Assembly: GCF_000740775.1 (NCBI RefSeq)
Contig: NZ_JFGS01000002.1
Span: 186,001 to 250,000, forward strand
DNA length: 64,000 nucleotides
Direction of reading: 5' to 3'
Source of the DNA: Haematobacter missouriensis
Lineage (GTDB): Bacteria; Pseudomonadota; Alphaproteobacteria; Rhodobacterales; Rhodobacteraceae
The position numbers and the translations under genes were made by a program. Position 1 is the stretch's first letter; the number at the start of each line of letters is the position of its first letter. Shown here in pieces: positions 55,377 through 64,000 of the stretch. The notes below the pieces were generated by a model, which saw nothing but the letters and a program-made list of their open reading frames with translations, was not told where the DNA came from and made no database searches.

Positions 55377-56587
55377 GCGGATCCGTGACGACCATGCGGC
55401 GGATCGCGCTGCCCGTTCTCCTCGCCCTGGGACTGGCCGCGCCGCTCAGGGCGCAGGACGATCCGGCCGATGCCGCGCGTTCGGCAGCGGCATCGCTCGC
55501 GGCAGCGATCGACAGCCTGGACACCGCGACCGGCGCGCAGGACAGGGTAGCGGCGCTCACCCTCACCATCCGTGCCTATGAGGACGGTCTGGCCGCCGCG
55601 CGGGAAGCGCTGCGCCGCGTGACCCACCGGGACGCGGAAATCCGCGCCGACCTGAACGGAAAGCGGGAGCGCGTCTCCCGGCTGGTGGGCGTGATGACGG
55701 GGATGAGCCGCGATCCCGCCCCGGTCCGGGTGCTGCATCCCTCCGGTCCGCTCGGCGCGGCGCAGGCGGCGATGATCCTCGGCGATATCGCCCCGGCGCT
55801 GGAGGCGGAGACGCATACGCTCCGGCAGGAGCTGGCGGAGCTGGGGGAGTTGCGCGCCCTCCAGCAGCAGGTCACCGAGATGCTGGAAAAGGGCCTTGGC
55901 GCCGCGCAGACCGCGCGCACCGATCTGGCGCAGGCGATTTCCGACCGGCGTGACCTGCCGCAGCGCTTCACCGAGGACCCCGCCGTGCTCCGCGCGCTGA
56001 TCGAGAGCCACGATACGCTCGACAGCTTCGCTGAGGCCGTGGCTGGGGGCGAGAAGGTGACCCCCGGCGAAGGGCCGTTCGGTTCGGTCAAGGGCGACCT
56101 CATGCTGCCGGTGGCGGGCGAGCTGCTCCGGGGTTACCGGGAGGCAGACGCCGCGGGTGTGAGCCGTCCCGGAATGATCGTGGCCGCCCCGCCGCGCGCG
56201 CTGGTGGTAACACCTGCTTCGGCGACGATTCGCTACATCGGCCCGCTCGACGGCTATGGCAACGTGGTGATCCTTGAGCCGGCGGCGGGCTATCTGATGG
56301 TGCTGGCCGGGCTGGGAGAGACCTACGGACGCATCGGGCAGGTCGTGCCCGCAGGCTCTCCCGTGGGCCTGATGGGAGGCGAGGATACCCGCACTGCTGA
56401 ACTGTCGGCCGATATCGCCGGGCGCGCACGAAATGTCGCAGGTGCACAGAATGTCGTGAACGATGCCCCCCCTGATGCACAAGCCGCTGGCGCGATGGCC
56501 TCGGAGACGCTTTACATTGAGGTCAGGCAGGGGGGGTCGCCCGTGGACCCCGCCGAGTGGTTCGCTGAGACAAGGATGTTTCCATGA
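55373..56587 (+). CDS. EnvC-like murein hydrolase activator (degenerate LytM domain)
   Basis: 404 residues. An N-terminal signal sequence, then coiled coil to about residue 200, then a LytM/M23 domain recognised by the GYGNVVILEPAAGYLMVLAG block and GQVVPAGSPVG. The zinc-binding His residues of active M23 proteases are replaced (EPAAGY and VLAGL where HxxxGxx and YxHL are expected), as in EnvC, which activates amidases without cutting itself. ATGA overlap with gpmI; the stop overlaps ctpA. Likely acts at the septum. Confidence 0.86.
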   Translation: MSGSVTTMRRIALPVLLALGLAAPLRAQDDPADAARSAAASLAAAIDSLDTATGAQDRVAALTLTIRAYEDGLAAAREALRRVTHRDAEIRADLNGKRERVSRLVGVMTGMSRDPAPVRVLHPSGPLGAAQAAMILGDIAPALEAETHTLRQELAELGELRALQQQVTEMLEKGLGAAQTARTDLAQAISDRRDLPQRFTEDPAVLRALIESHDTLDSFAEAVAGGEKVTPGEGPFGSVKGDLMLPVAGELLRGYREADAAGVSRPGMIVAAPPRALVVTPASATIRYIGPLDGYGNVVILEPAAGYLMVLAGLGETYGRIGQVVPAGSPVGLMGGEDTRTAELSADIAGRARNVAGAQNVVNDAPPDAQAAGAMASETLYIEVRQGGSPVDPAEWFAETRMFP

Positions 56588-57927
56588 AGAAGTTCGTGAT
56601 GGCCGCGCTCGGCGGCACGGTCGCCGGGGTGCTGCTCACCACGCAGGTCGCAGGGCCTCTTGTCGCTCAAGAAGCCAAGGAGAATGCTTCCGTCTATCAG
56701 CAGCTCGATCTCTTCGGAGACATCTTCGAGCGGATCCGCGCCCAATATGTGGAACCCGTGGATACGTCGAAGCTGATCCAAGCGGCGATCAACGGAATGC
56801 TCACCTCGCTCGATCCGCATTCCAGCTATCTTGCGCCCGACGATTTCAGCGACATGCAGGTGCAGACCAAGGGCGAATTCGGGGGTCTCGGCATCGAGGT
56901 CACGCAGGAGGAGGGCTTCGTCAAGGTCGTCTCCCCCATGGACGGCAGCCCGGCGGACAAGGCGGGCATCCAGTCCGGTGACTACATCACCCATGTGAAC
57001 GGCGAGACCGTCATGGGCCTGACGCTGGATCAGGCGGTGGACATGATGCGCGGCCCCATCGGGTCGGAGATCACCATCACCGTCGTGCGCAAGGACAAGC
57101 CCGAGCCGTTCGACGTGACGCTGACCCGCGACACGATCAAGCTCACCGCCGTTACCGCGCGCATGCAGGGCTCCACGGTCGTGCTCCGCGTCTCCACCTT
57201 CAACGACCAGACGTTCCAGAACCTCGAAGACGGCTACAAGAAGATGCTGGAGGAGGCCGGCGGCGCGGACAAGGTGTCAGGCGTCGTGCTCGATCTGCGC
57301 AACAACCCCGGCGGGCTGCTCACCCAGGCGATCAAGGTGTCAGATGCGTTCCTCGAATCGGGAGAGATCGTATCCACCCGCGGGCGCAACCCGCAGGACG
57401 GGGAGCGTTACAACGCCACCGCCGGCGACATCACCGGGGCGAAGCCGATGGTTGTGCTGATCAACGGCGGCTCCGCTTCGGCATCGGAGATCGTGGCGGG
57501 CGCCCTTCAGGATCACCGCCGCGCAGTGGTCGTAGGCACCAAATCCTTCGGCAAGGGCTCGGTGCAGACCGTGATTCCGCTGAAGGGCGACGGGGCGATG
57601 CGGCTGACCACGGCGCGCTACTACACGCCGTCGGGCCGGTCGATCCAGTCGCTCGGCGTCTCGCCCGACATCTGGGTGGAACAGCCGCCGCCCAAACCCG
57701 CGGCGGATGACGAAGGTACCCCGAATACGCTGGCCGCGCGGATGCGCTCGGAAGCCGATCTTCGCGGCGCGATCACCAACGACAGTATGACCGATGACGA
57801 GCGCAAGCAGCTTCAGGAGGAGCAGCATCAGGCCGAGCTCGCCGCGAAACTGCGGACGGAGGACTATCAGCTCGCCTATGCCGTGGATATCCTGAAAGGG
57901 CTGTCCGCGCTCGAACTGCCGCAGTAA
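56584..57927 (+). CDS. ctpA: Carboxyl-terminal processing protease (S41 family)
   Basis: 447 residues. Signal peptide/anchor at about residues 1-30, PDZ domain at about 95-170 ([32 protein letters not shown]), and the S41 catalytic core with [20 protein letters not shown] (Ser) and [16 protein letters not shown] (Lys about 26 residues later). It degrades or matures periplasmic proteins. Overlaps the envC-like gene, so amidase activation and protease are made together, as in other alphaproteobacteria. Confidence 0.96.
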   Translation: MKKFVMAALGGTVAGVLLTTQVAGPLVAQEAKENASVYQQLDLFGDIFERIRAQYVEPVDTSKLIQAAINGMLTSLDPHSSYLAPDDFSDMQVQTKGEFGGLGIEVTQEEGFVKVVSPMDGSPADKAGIQSGDYITHVNGETVMGLTLDQAVDMMRGPIGSEITITVVRKDKPEPFDVTLTRDTIKLTAVTARMQGSTVVLRVSTFNDQTFQNLEDGYKKMLEEAGGADKVSGVVLDLRNNPGGLLTQAIKVSDAFLESGEIVSTRGRNPQDGERYNATAGDITGAKPMVVLINGGSASASEIVAGALQDHRRAVVVGTKSFGKGSVQTVIPLKGDGAMRLTTARYYTPSGRSIQSLGVSPDIWVEQPPPKPAADDEGTPNTLAARMRSEADLRGAITNDSMTDDERKQLQEEQHQAELAAKLRTEDYQLAYAVDILKGLSALELPQ

Positions 57928-58003
57928 GGCGGCTCTGCGCCGCACAGGACACGCGGACGGACCGCCCGGCTTCATGCGGGTGGTCCCGACGGACGGAGGA
58001 ACC

Positions 58004-58471
58004 ATGGCCAAGGAATTGCCCTACCGCCCCGGCGCGGGAGTAATGTTGCTCAATCAGGCGGGCCTCGTCTGGGCGGGGATGCGCCGGGACACGACGGGTG
58101 CATGGCAGATGCCGCAAGGCGGGCTGGACGAGGGAGAGGAACCTCGCGACGCCGCCCTGCGGGAGCTGGAGGAGGAGACAGGCATCTCCCCCGACCTCGT
58201 CGATATCATCGCGGAGACCGGCTGGGTAAGCTACGATCTGCCGCCCGAACTGCTCGGCAAGGTCTGGAAGGGCCGGTATCGCGGACAGCGGCAAAAGTGG
58301 TATCTCATGCGCTTCAACGGCGATGACAGCGCGGTGGACATCGCACAGGATCACCCGGAATTCTCGCAATGGCGCTGGATGCACGCCGACGATCTGTTGG
58401 TCCACATCGTTCCGTTCAAGCGCAAGCTTTACGTCGATGTCATCGATAGCTTTCGGACATATCTCACATAA
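58004..58471 (+). CDS. rppH: RNA pyrophosphohydrolase RppH
   Basis: 155 residues. Nudix box [23 protein letters not shown] is spelled by [14 protein letters not shown] plus RELEEETGI with the three metal-binding Glu, and [10 protein letters not shown] and [20 protein letters not shown] are typical of RppH/NudH. It removes pyrophosphate from RNA 5' ends (or hydrolyses dinucleoside polyphosphates). The start at 58004 follows CGGAGGAACC. It is 76 bases after ctpA and probably cotranscribed. Confidence 0.93.
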   Translation: MAKELPYRPGAGVMLLNQAGLVWAGMRRDTTGAWQMPQGGLDEGEEPRDAALRELEEETGISPDLVDIIAETGWVSYDLPPELLGKVWKGRYRGQRQKWYLMRFNGDDSAVDIAQDHPEFSQWRWMHADDLLVHIVPFKRKLYVDVIDSFRTYLT

Positions 58472-58585
58472 CAGTATATTCTGCGATGCAGCAAAAAATC
58501 TGCTGCTCCGCATAAATGGTTGATTGATCGCTCCTTCGCTTCCTGTTTATCCCTGTCTAACACGGAATGGCTGCGGGGAGCGAAG

Positions 58586-61500
58586 ATGCCAAACTTCCGG
58601 AAGATACTGATAGCGAACCGTGGCGAGATCGCGATCCGTGTGATGCGGGCCGCGAACGAGTTGGGCAAGCAGACGGTTGCGGTCTATGCGGAGGAGGACA
58701 AGCTGAGCCTCCACCGCTTCAAGGCCGATGAGGCTTACCGGATCGGGGAAGGGCTGGGGCCGGTTGCGGCCTATCTGTCGATCCCGGAGATCATCCGCGT
58801 GGCGAAGATGTCGGGCGCGGACGCGATCCACCCCGGCTATGGCCTGCTGTCGGAGAACCCGGATTTCGTGGAAGCCTGCGACGCGGCCGGCATCGTGTTC
58901 ATCGGCCCCAAGGCGGAGACGATGCGCGCGCTTGGCGACAAGGCAAGCGCACGGCGGGTTGCGATTGCGGCCGGTGTGCCTGTGATCCCGGCGACCGAGG
59001 TTCTGGGCGATGATTTCGCCGCGATCCGGGCGGAGGCCGGGGAGGTCGGCTATCCGCTGATGCTGAAGGCAAGCTGGGGCGGCGGCGGGCGCGGGATGCG
59101 CCCGATCAACGGCCCCGATGAGCTGGAAGCCAAGGTGCGCGAGGGCCGGCGCGAGGCCGAGGCCGCCTTCGGCAACGGCGAGGGCTATCTGGAGAAGATG
59201 ATCCTGCGCGCCCGCCATGTGGAAGTGCAGCTTCTTGGCGACGACCATGGCGGTCTCTACCATCTTTATGAGCGCGACTGCACCGTTCAGCGGCGCAACC
59301 AGAAGGTCGTGGAACGCGCCCCCGCCCCGTACCTCACGCCGGAGCAACGGGCGGAGATCTGCGAACTCGGGCTGAAGATCGGGCGGGCGGTGGGCTATCG
59401 CAACGCCGGAACGGTCGAGTTCCTGATGGATATGGACAGCGAGCAGTTCTACTTCATCGAGGTGAACCCTCGCGTCCAGGTCGAGCATACCGTGACGGAA
59501 GAAGTCACCGGCATCGACATCGTCCAGGCCCAGATACGTATCGCGGAGGGAGAGACGCTAGCAGAGGCCACCGGAGCACCGACGCAGGCCGATGTGCAGC
59601 TCAAGGGTCACGCGTTGCAATGCCGGGTGACAACGGAGGACCCCCAGAACAACTTCATCCCCGACTACGGCCGCATCACCGCCTATCGCACCGCGACGGG
59701 CATGGGCATCCGGCTGGACGGCGGCACCGCCTATGCCGGTTCCGTGGTCACGCGGTATTATGACTCTCTGCTGGTCAAGGTCACCGCCTGGGCGCAGACG
59801 CCTGAAAAGGCCATCGCGCGGATGGACCGGGCGCTCCGCGAATTCCGCATCCGGGGCGTGTCCACCAACATCGCCTTCGTCGAGAACCTGCTGAAACATC
59901 CGACGTTCCTGAACCTCTCCTATACGACGAAGTTCATCGACACGACGCCCGAGCTGTTCCGGTTCGAGACCGGGCAGGACCGGGCGACGCGGCTGCTCAC
60001 CTACATCGCCGACGTGACGGTGAACGGCCATCCCGAAACCAAGGGCCGCGGCCCGCTCGCCGCCGGGGTGCGCGCGCCCGTACCCCCGTCCGTGACGCTG
60101 GACCCGCCCCCCGCGGGCACACGGACGCTGCTGGACGAGCAGGGGCCGCAGGCGGTGGTGGACTGGATCGCCGGGCAGAAGAAGCTTCTGCTCACCGATA
60201 CAACCATGCGCGACGGGCATCAGTCCCTGCTGGCCACCCGGATGCGATCGATCGACATGGTGCGTGCCGCCCCGGCCTATGCACATCTGCTGCCGGGCCT
60301 GTTCTCGGTGGAGTGCTGGGGCGGCGCGACATTCGACGTGGCGTACCGCTTCCTCCAGGAATGCCCCTGGCAACGGCTGCGCGACATCAGGGAGGGGATG
60401 CCCAACATCCTGACCCAGATGCTGCTCCGCGCGTCCAACGGGGTGGGCTACACCAACTATCCCGACAACGTCGTGCAGGCCTTCGTGCGGCAGGCGGCGG
60501 AGTCCGGTGTCGACGTGTTCCGCGTGTTCGACAGCCTGAACTGGGTGGAGAACATGCGCGTGGCGTTGGACGCGGTGATGGACTCCGGCAAGATCTGCGA
60601 AGCCGCGATCTGCTACACCGGCGACCTGCTAGACCCGGACAGGTCCAAATATGACCTGCAATACTACCTGAAGATGGGCCATGAGCTGAAAGCCGCGGGC
60701 ACTCATATCCTCGGCATCAAGGATATGGCGGGGCTGCTGAAACCTGCCGCCGCCCGGGTGCTGATCCGCACGCTGAAGGAGGAACTCGGCCTGCCGATCC
60801 ACTTCCACACGCATGACACATCCGGCATAGCCGGAGCCACCGTGCTGGCGGCGGCGGAGGCGGGGGCCGATATCATCGACGCGGCAATGGATGCGTTTTC
60901 GGGCGGCACATCGCAACCGTGTCTCGGCTCCATCGTCGAGGCGCTACGCCATACAGAGCGCGACACCGGGCTGGACATCGCCGCGGTCCGGCAACTCTCC
61001 GACTACTGGGAAGGCGTGCGCTCCCAATATGCCGCCTTCGAGGCCGGGATGCAGGCTCCCGCCTCCGAGGTCTATCTGCACGAGATGCCTGGCGGGCAGT
61101 TCACCAACCTGAAAGCGCAGGCGCGCTCCCTCGGGCTTGAGGATCGCTGGCCGGAGATCGCACAGGCCTATGCCGATGCCAATCAGATGTTCGGCGACAT
61201 CGTAAAAGTCACCCCCTCGTCCAAGGTGGTGGGAGACATGGCGCTGATGATGGTGTCACAGGGTCTCACCCGGGCGCAGGTGGAGGATCCGGCCGTGGAC
61301 GTGGCCTTCCCCGATTCCGTCGTTGACATGATGAAGGGCAACCTTGGCCAGCCGCCCGGCGGCTTCCCGGCGGGCATTCTGAACAAGGTGCTGAAAGGCG
61401 AGCGTCCCGATACCACACGCCCGGGAGCGCGGATGGCCCCGGTGGATCTGGCGGAGGCACGGGCGAAGCTGGAGGCCGACCTACCCGGCGAACACGTGGA

Positions 61501-62029
61501 TGACGAGGATTTCGCCGGCTGGCTGATGTATCCGAAGGTGTTTCTCGACTACCGCGCGCGTCATCGCACCTATGGTCCGGTGCGGGCACTGCCGACGCGC
61601 ACCTTCTTCTACGGCATGGAACCGGGCGAGAGCGTGGAGGCTGCACTCGATCCCGGCAAGACACTGGATATCCGCCTCCAGACCGTCGGCGAAACCTCGG
61701 ACGAGGGCGAGGTCAAGGTATTCTTCGAGCTGAACGGACAGCCGCGCGTCATCCGCGTGGCCGACCGGTCTGCCGTGGCGAAGGCAGGCGCGCGCCCCAA
61801 GGCGGTCGAAGGCAATCCCGCCCATATCGGCGCCCCCATGCCCGGCTCGATCGCAACGGTTCTGGTCAAACCCGGCGCGAAGGTGCGGGCCGGAGATCTC
61901 CTCCTCACCATCGAGGCGATGAAAATGGAAACCGGCCTTCATGCCGACCGCGAAGCCGTCGTGAAAGCCATCCATGTCGCCCCGGGCACACAGATCGACG
62001 CAAAGGATCTCCTCGTCGAAATGGAGTGA
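58586..62029 (+). CDS. pyc: Pyruvate carboxylase
   Basis: 1147 residues in one chain. Biotin carboxylase at about 1-460 (KILIANRGEIAIRVMRA; WGGGGRGMRPING; VNPRVQVEHTVTEEVTGID), carboxyltransferase at about 535-800 (TTMRDGHQSLLATRMRS; VECWGGATFDVAYRFL; HFHTHDTSGIAGATVLAAAE) and a C-terminal biotinyl domain with IEAMKMETGLHADRE. Adds CO2 to pyruvate to make oxaloacetate. The start at 58586 is preceded by GGGGAGCG; upstream in-frame codons from 58520 are not similar. Confidence 0.98.
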   Translation: MPNFRKILIANRGEIAIRVMRAANELGKQTVAVYAEEDKLSLHRFKADEAYRIGEGLGPVAAYLSIPEIIRVAKMSGADAIHPGYGLLSENPDFVEACDAAGIVFIGPKAETMRALGDKASARRVAIAAGVPVIPATEVLGDDFAAIRAEAGEVGYPLMLKASWGGGGRGMRPINGPDELEAKVREGRREAEAAFGNGEGYLEKMILRARHVEVQLLGDDHGGLYHLYERDCTVQRRNQKVVERAPAPYLTPEQRAEICELGLKIGRAVGYRNAGTVEFLMDMDSEQFYFIEVNPRVQVEHTVTEEVTGIDIVQAQIRIAEGETLAEATGAPTQADVQLKGHALQCRVTTEDPQNNFIPDYGRITAYRTATGMGIRLDGGTAYAGSVVTRYYDSLLVKVTAWAQTPEKAIARMDRALREFRIRGVSTNIAFVENLLKHPTFLNLSYTTKFIDTTPELFRFETGQDRATRLLTYIADVTVNGHPETKGRGPLAAGVRAPVPPSVTLDPPPAGTRTLLDEQGPQAVVDWIAGQKKLLLTDTTMRDGHQSLLATRMRSIDMVRAAPAYAHLLPGLFSVECWGGATFDVAYRFLQECPWQRLRDIREGMPNILTQMLLRASNGVGYTNYPDNVVQAFVRQAAESGVDVFRVFDSLNWVENMRVALDAVMDSGKICEAAICYTGDLLDPDRSKYDLQYYLKMGHELKAAGTHILGIKDMAGLLKPAAARVLIRTLKEELGLPIHFHTHDTSGIAGATVLAAAEAGADIIDAAMDAFSGGTSQPCLGSIVEALRHTERDTGLDIAAVRQLSDYWEGVRSQYAAFEAGMQAPASEVYLHEMPGGQFTNLKAQARSLGLEDRWPEIAQAYADANQMFGDIVKVTPSSKVVGDMALMMVSQGLTRAQVEDPAVDVAFPDSVVDMMKGNLGQPPGGFPAGILNKVLKGERPDTTRPGARMAPVDLAEARAKLEADLPGEHVDDEDFAGWLMYPKVFLDYRARHRTYGPVRALPTRTFFYGMEPGESVEAALDPGKTLDIRLQTVGETSDEGEVKVFFELNGQPRVIRVADRSAVAKAGARPKAVEGNPAHIGAPMPGSIATVLVKPGAKVRAGDLLLTIEAMKMETGLHADREAVVKAIHVAPGTQIDAKDLLVEME

Positions 62030-62578
62030 AGATACGCCACGCCTCCTCATAGGAGCAGGCGTGGCGCAGCATTGCGCGCAGCCAACGACAGGTACGCCTG
62101 CCTCTGCCCGAGGGCGGTCATGCCACCGGGGGACGTGCGCGCCCTCGGTGAGATACGTGCGGGCCGCCCTCCGGCGAGGCTACCCTTCTGGCTTCGGATT
62201 GGCGGCCCTTCACGGCACGGATCGCAACGCCCACCGCTTCTGGGAATATCGGTCCCCGCAGCAGCGAGGACGCTCGTGTATGCGCTCCCCGTCTCGCACC
62301 GCTACAGGCAGGCGAGGCAGGCGCCGAACTCACGCATTTCGTCGGCCGCCGGGCGCACCGGGGAATATCGGACGCGGCAGGCTGAAAAGGCTTTTTTCAG
62401 GGCAGATATCCACCTTCCAGACCATAGGCATGGGATTCAGAATGCTTGCAGCGGCCTGCCACGGGGGAGAGGCCCCGCCGCCAGCCGATAAAAGGGCCGA
62501 TCTGCGCAAAGCTCGGTTGTCGACCCGCGATTGGGCTGGAAACTTGCGCCAAGGCAAGCCGTGTTTCCATCCGGCGGG
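62030..62578. other. Intergenic region after pyc
   Basis: 549 bases between the pyc stop and the stop of the MobA-like gene. It holds the hairpin at 62036-62065 and a CTGAAAA/TTTTTTCAG inverted repeat near 62385-62404, within a fragment resembling one end of the other intergenic elements. I see no gene or known RNA. Confidence 0.5.
62036..62065 (+). terminator. Hairpin after pyc
   Basis: Stem GCCACGCC/GGCGTGGC with a nested TCCT/AGGA pairing, ten bases after the pyc stop. No U-run follows, so it may be a Rho-associated or protective hairpin. Confidence 0.5.
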
Positions 62579-63130
62579 TTATTCGCTCCTCGTGGAATCA
62601 TCGAGATCGGCCGGACGATCAATGTCATGAAGCATCAGGGGTGCCACCTCGATCAGCCCCTCCCCGCCGATGATCTGCAGAAGGCTTCCCGCCCCCCTGT
62701 CACCCTCAAGGGCAAGAAGAGTATCGAACTTGTCCGAATCGAAGGCAGCGGGGGGCATGCGCCGCGCGCCATCCGTCACGCAGGCCGCACCCCGACGCGA
62801 AAGTACCGCCGCCATCGTCGCTGTATCGATGCGCGGCATATCGGCGAGCACGATGAGCAGCCGCTCCGCCCCCATCGCGCGCGCCCGCCTCACCCCGAGG
62901 CGGAGGCTCGCGGATTGCTCCGCCGGACGGGGCGGATCGAGCCTGTCATAGCCGGGCAGCAGCGGCGACAGCTTCGTCCCCGCCACGGCGATCCGCGCCT
63001 CCAGAGGAACCGCCGCCAGCGCCGAGGCGGCCCATGTGATGAGCGGGCGCCCCCGCCAGTCGGCCAGCAACTTGTCCTGCGTCCCGAAACGCCGCGACAG
63101 TCCTCCGGCGAGCAAGAGCCCCACCCTCAT
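62579..63130 (-). CDS. MobA-like nucleotidyltransferase
   Basis: 183 residues. The NTP_transf_3 nucleotide-binding loop LLLAGGLSRRFGTQDKLLAD is at residues about 4-23, and ADMPRID is the metal-binding DxP motif. Members include MobA (MoCo guanylyltransferase) and MocA (cytidylyltransferase); which one cannot be decided, and no molybdenum genes are adjacent. The start at 63130 (MRVGLLLAGG) gives the expected N-terminus; 28 more in-frame codons exist upstream. Confidence 0.87.
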   Translation of the reverse strand: MRVGLLLAGGLSRRFGTQDKLLADWRGRPLITWAASALAAVPLEARIAVAGTKLSPLLPGYDRLDPPRPAEQSASLRLGVRRARAMGAERLLIVLADMPRIDTATMAAVLSRRGAACVTDGARRMPPAAFDSDKFDTLLALEGDRGAGSLLQIIGGEGLIEVAPLMLHDIDRPADLDDSTRSE

Positions 63131-63207
63131 GCGACCTCGCTGCCACAGATCGCGGAAAACAGCCGGGCGGCAGGGAACAGGAGCGCGCCGCGCAGACTTG
63201 GCGCTGC

Positions 63208-64000
63208 ATGGCAAACAGTTTCTTCCTCTCCGCCAGGCAAATCTGGCAAAGAATCGGCGATAACCACCTGTCTCTCATCGCGGCCGGGGTGGCCTTCTAC
63301 ACGATGTTCGGCCTGTTCCCCGCCATCACCGCGGTCATGGCCATCGCGGCGCTGCTGACGACGCCTGCCGATATCGTCGCGCAACTGAACGCGCTGAGCA
63401 GCGTCGTGCCGGAGGAGGTCGCAAGAACCGTGATCTCGCAGGCGAGTGCGGTCGCCGCGGCACCGGACACCGGACTGGGGCTGACGGCGATCTTCGGCCT
63501 CGGGCTGGCGCTCTGGTCGGCCTCCCGAGGGGTGGGAAGCCTCATTCAGGGGCTGAACGTGGCCTATGACGCGCGGGAGGAGCGGAACTTCGTTCATCTG
63601 ACGCTCGTGACCCTCACCCTGACCCTTGCAGGTGTTGTGGGGGTGGTTGTCGTGCTGGCACTGATCGCGCTCCTGCCCGCCGTTTTCGCCATCTTCGGCG
63701 AGGATGAGCTCTGGGCGCAGATCGCGAACTGGCTCCGCTGGCCCGTGCTGTTGGCAACCATGATCCTAGGGTTGTCCCTTGTCTATCGGTTCGGCCCGTG
63801 CGGCAGCCGCGGACGGCGGTTCGCGCCCGGCGCGGCACTGGCCTGTCTGCTCTGGCTCGTCGTTTCCATCGGATTTTCGGTCTATGTCAGCCATTTCGCA
63901 AGCTACAACGAAACCTTCGGCGCGCTTGGCAGCGTCATCGTCCTGTTGATGTGGATATGGTTGTCCACGTTCATCGTACTGCTCGGCGCAGAGGTAAACG
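63208..64000 (+). CDS. YihY/BrkB family inner-membrane protein (partial, 3' end outside window)
   Basis: 264 residues before the right edge. Same pattern as the protein at 2943: LSLIAAGVAFYTMFGLFPAI, then LWSASRGVGSLIQGLNVAY, then YNETFGALGSVIVLLMWIWL, with about six hydrophobic segments. The family is of unknown function. The ATG at 63208 lacks a convincing ribosome site nearby; another start is possible. Divergent from the MobA-like gene. Confidence 0.87.
   Translation, partial: MANSFFLSARQIWQRIGDNHLSLIAAGVAFYTMFGLFPAITAVMAIAALLTTPADIVAQLNALSSVVPEEVARTVISQASAVAAAPDTGLGLTAIFGLGLALWSASRGVGSLIQGLNVAYDAREERNFVHLTLVTLTLTLAGVVGVVVVLALIALLPAVFAIFGEDELWAQIANWLRWPVLLATMILGLSLVYRFGPCGSRGRRFAPGAALACLLWLVVSIGFSVYVSHFASYNETFGALGSVIVLLMWIWLSTFIVLLGAEVN

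Noticed and set aside
62066-62578. Possible small RNA or gene in the gap after pyc
   Set aside because: Apart from a CTGAAAA/TTTTTTCAG inverted repeat there is no structure or ORF with a start signal that I can support.

Overview
This is a GC-rich stretch of ordinary-looking alphaproteobacterial chromosome. The gene families and neighbourhoods point to the Rhodobacterales (Rhodobacteraceae-like): a PhyR-NepR-EcfG general stress locus, a MarR/OmpR pair of the PetP-PetR type divergent from ilvE, dxs-ispA-xseB, accD-folC, rsfS-rlmH-gpmI-envC-ctpA-rppH and a full-length pyruvate carboxylase. That assignment is inferred from gene content, not from a database search. I see no rRNA, tRNA, CRISPR array, complete insertion sequence, phage or plasmid backbone, and no strongly foreign island.

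Layout. 0-2.9 kb: thiBPQ thiamine importer (minus strand, thiQ cut by the window edge) behind a TPP riboswitch. 2.9-8.8 kb: a stress-response block with YihY-type membrane protein, DUF883 and holin-like membrane proteins, DUF1328 protein, phyR, nepR, ecfG, a HisKA_2 histidine kinase and csbD. I can read GGAAC-N16/17-CGTT promoters in front of most of its transcription units, including two interleaved divergent copies between phyR and nepR. 8.8-19 kb: gyrB, LysE exporter, map, sfsA, a CinA-like protein, a GNAT enzyme, an AhpD-like protein, an OmpA-family lipoprotein-like or periplasmic protein, a LysR regulator and a CPBP protease. 19-30.8 kb: accD-folC, an RsbW/STAS partner-switch pair, thiolase, a frameshifted GFA gene with a second GFA gene behind it, an RluA-type pseudouridine synthase, 1-Cys peroxiredoxin, L,D-transpeptidase, pnp-rpsO and aroC.

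30.8-46.3 kb: EamA transporter, HU, an AMP nucleosidase/adenine deaminase purine-salvage pair, an SDR protein, an MFS exporter, dxs-ispA-xseB, PetR/PetP-like regulators, ilvE, queG-GST(FzlA-like) and mtgA. 46.3-64 kb: leuB, a secreted EEP-family protein, leuD and leuC (branched-chain amino acid synthesis), glutathione peroxidase, then a plus-strand run rsfS, rlmH, gpmI, envC-like, ctpA, rppH, pyc (ribosome hibernation, glycolysis, cell-wall remodelling, anaplerosis), a MobA-like nucleotidyltransferase and a second YihY-family protein cut by the right edge.

The least ordinary signals are: (1) the palindromic interleaved EcfG promoters; (2) a broken GFA reading frame with a GGGTTTT heptamer in the correct phase for a -1 slip; (3) three diverged intergenic elements of about 150-165 bp with shared inverted-repeat ends; (4) a strong Shine-Dalgarno that serves a 20-codon ORF overlapping a TTG-started rsfS; and (5) several short candidate ORFs in leader regions. 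I found no convincing wholly new system.
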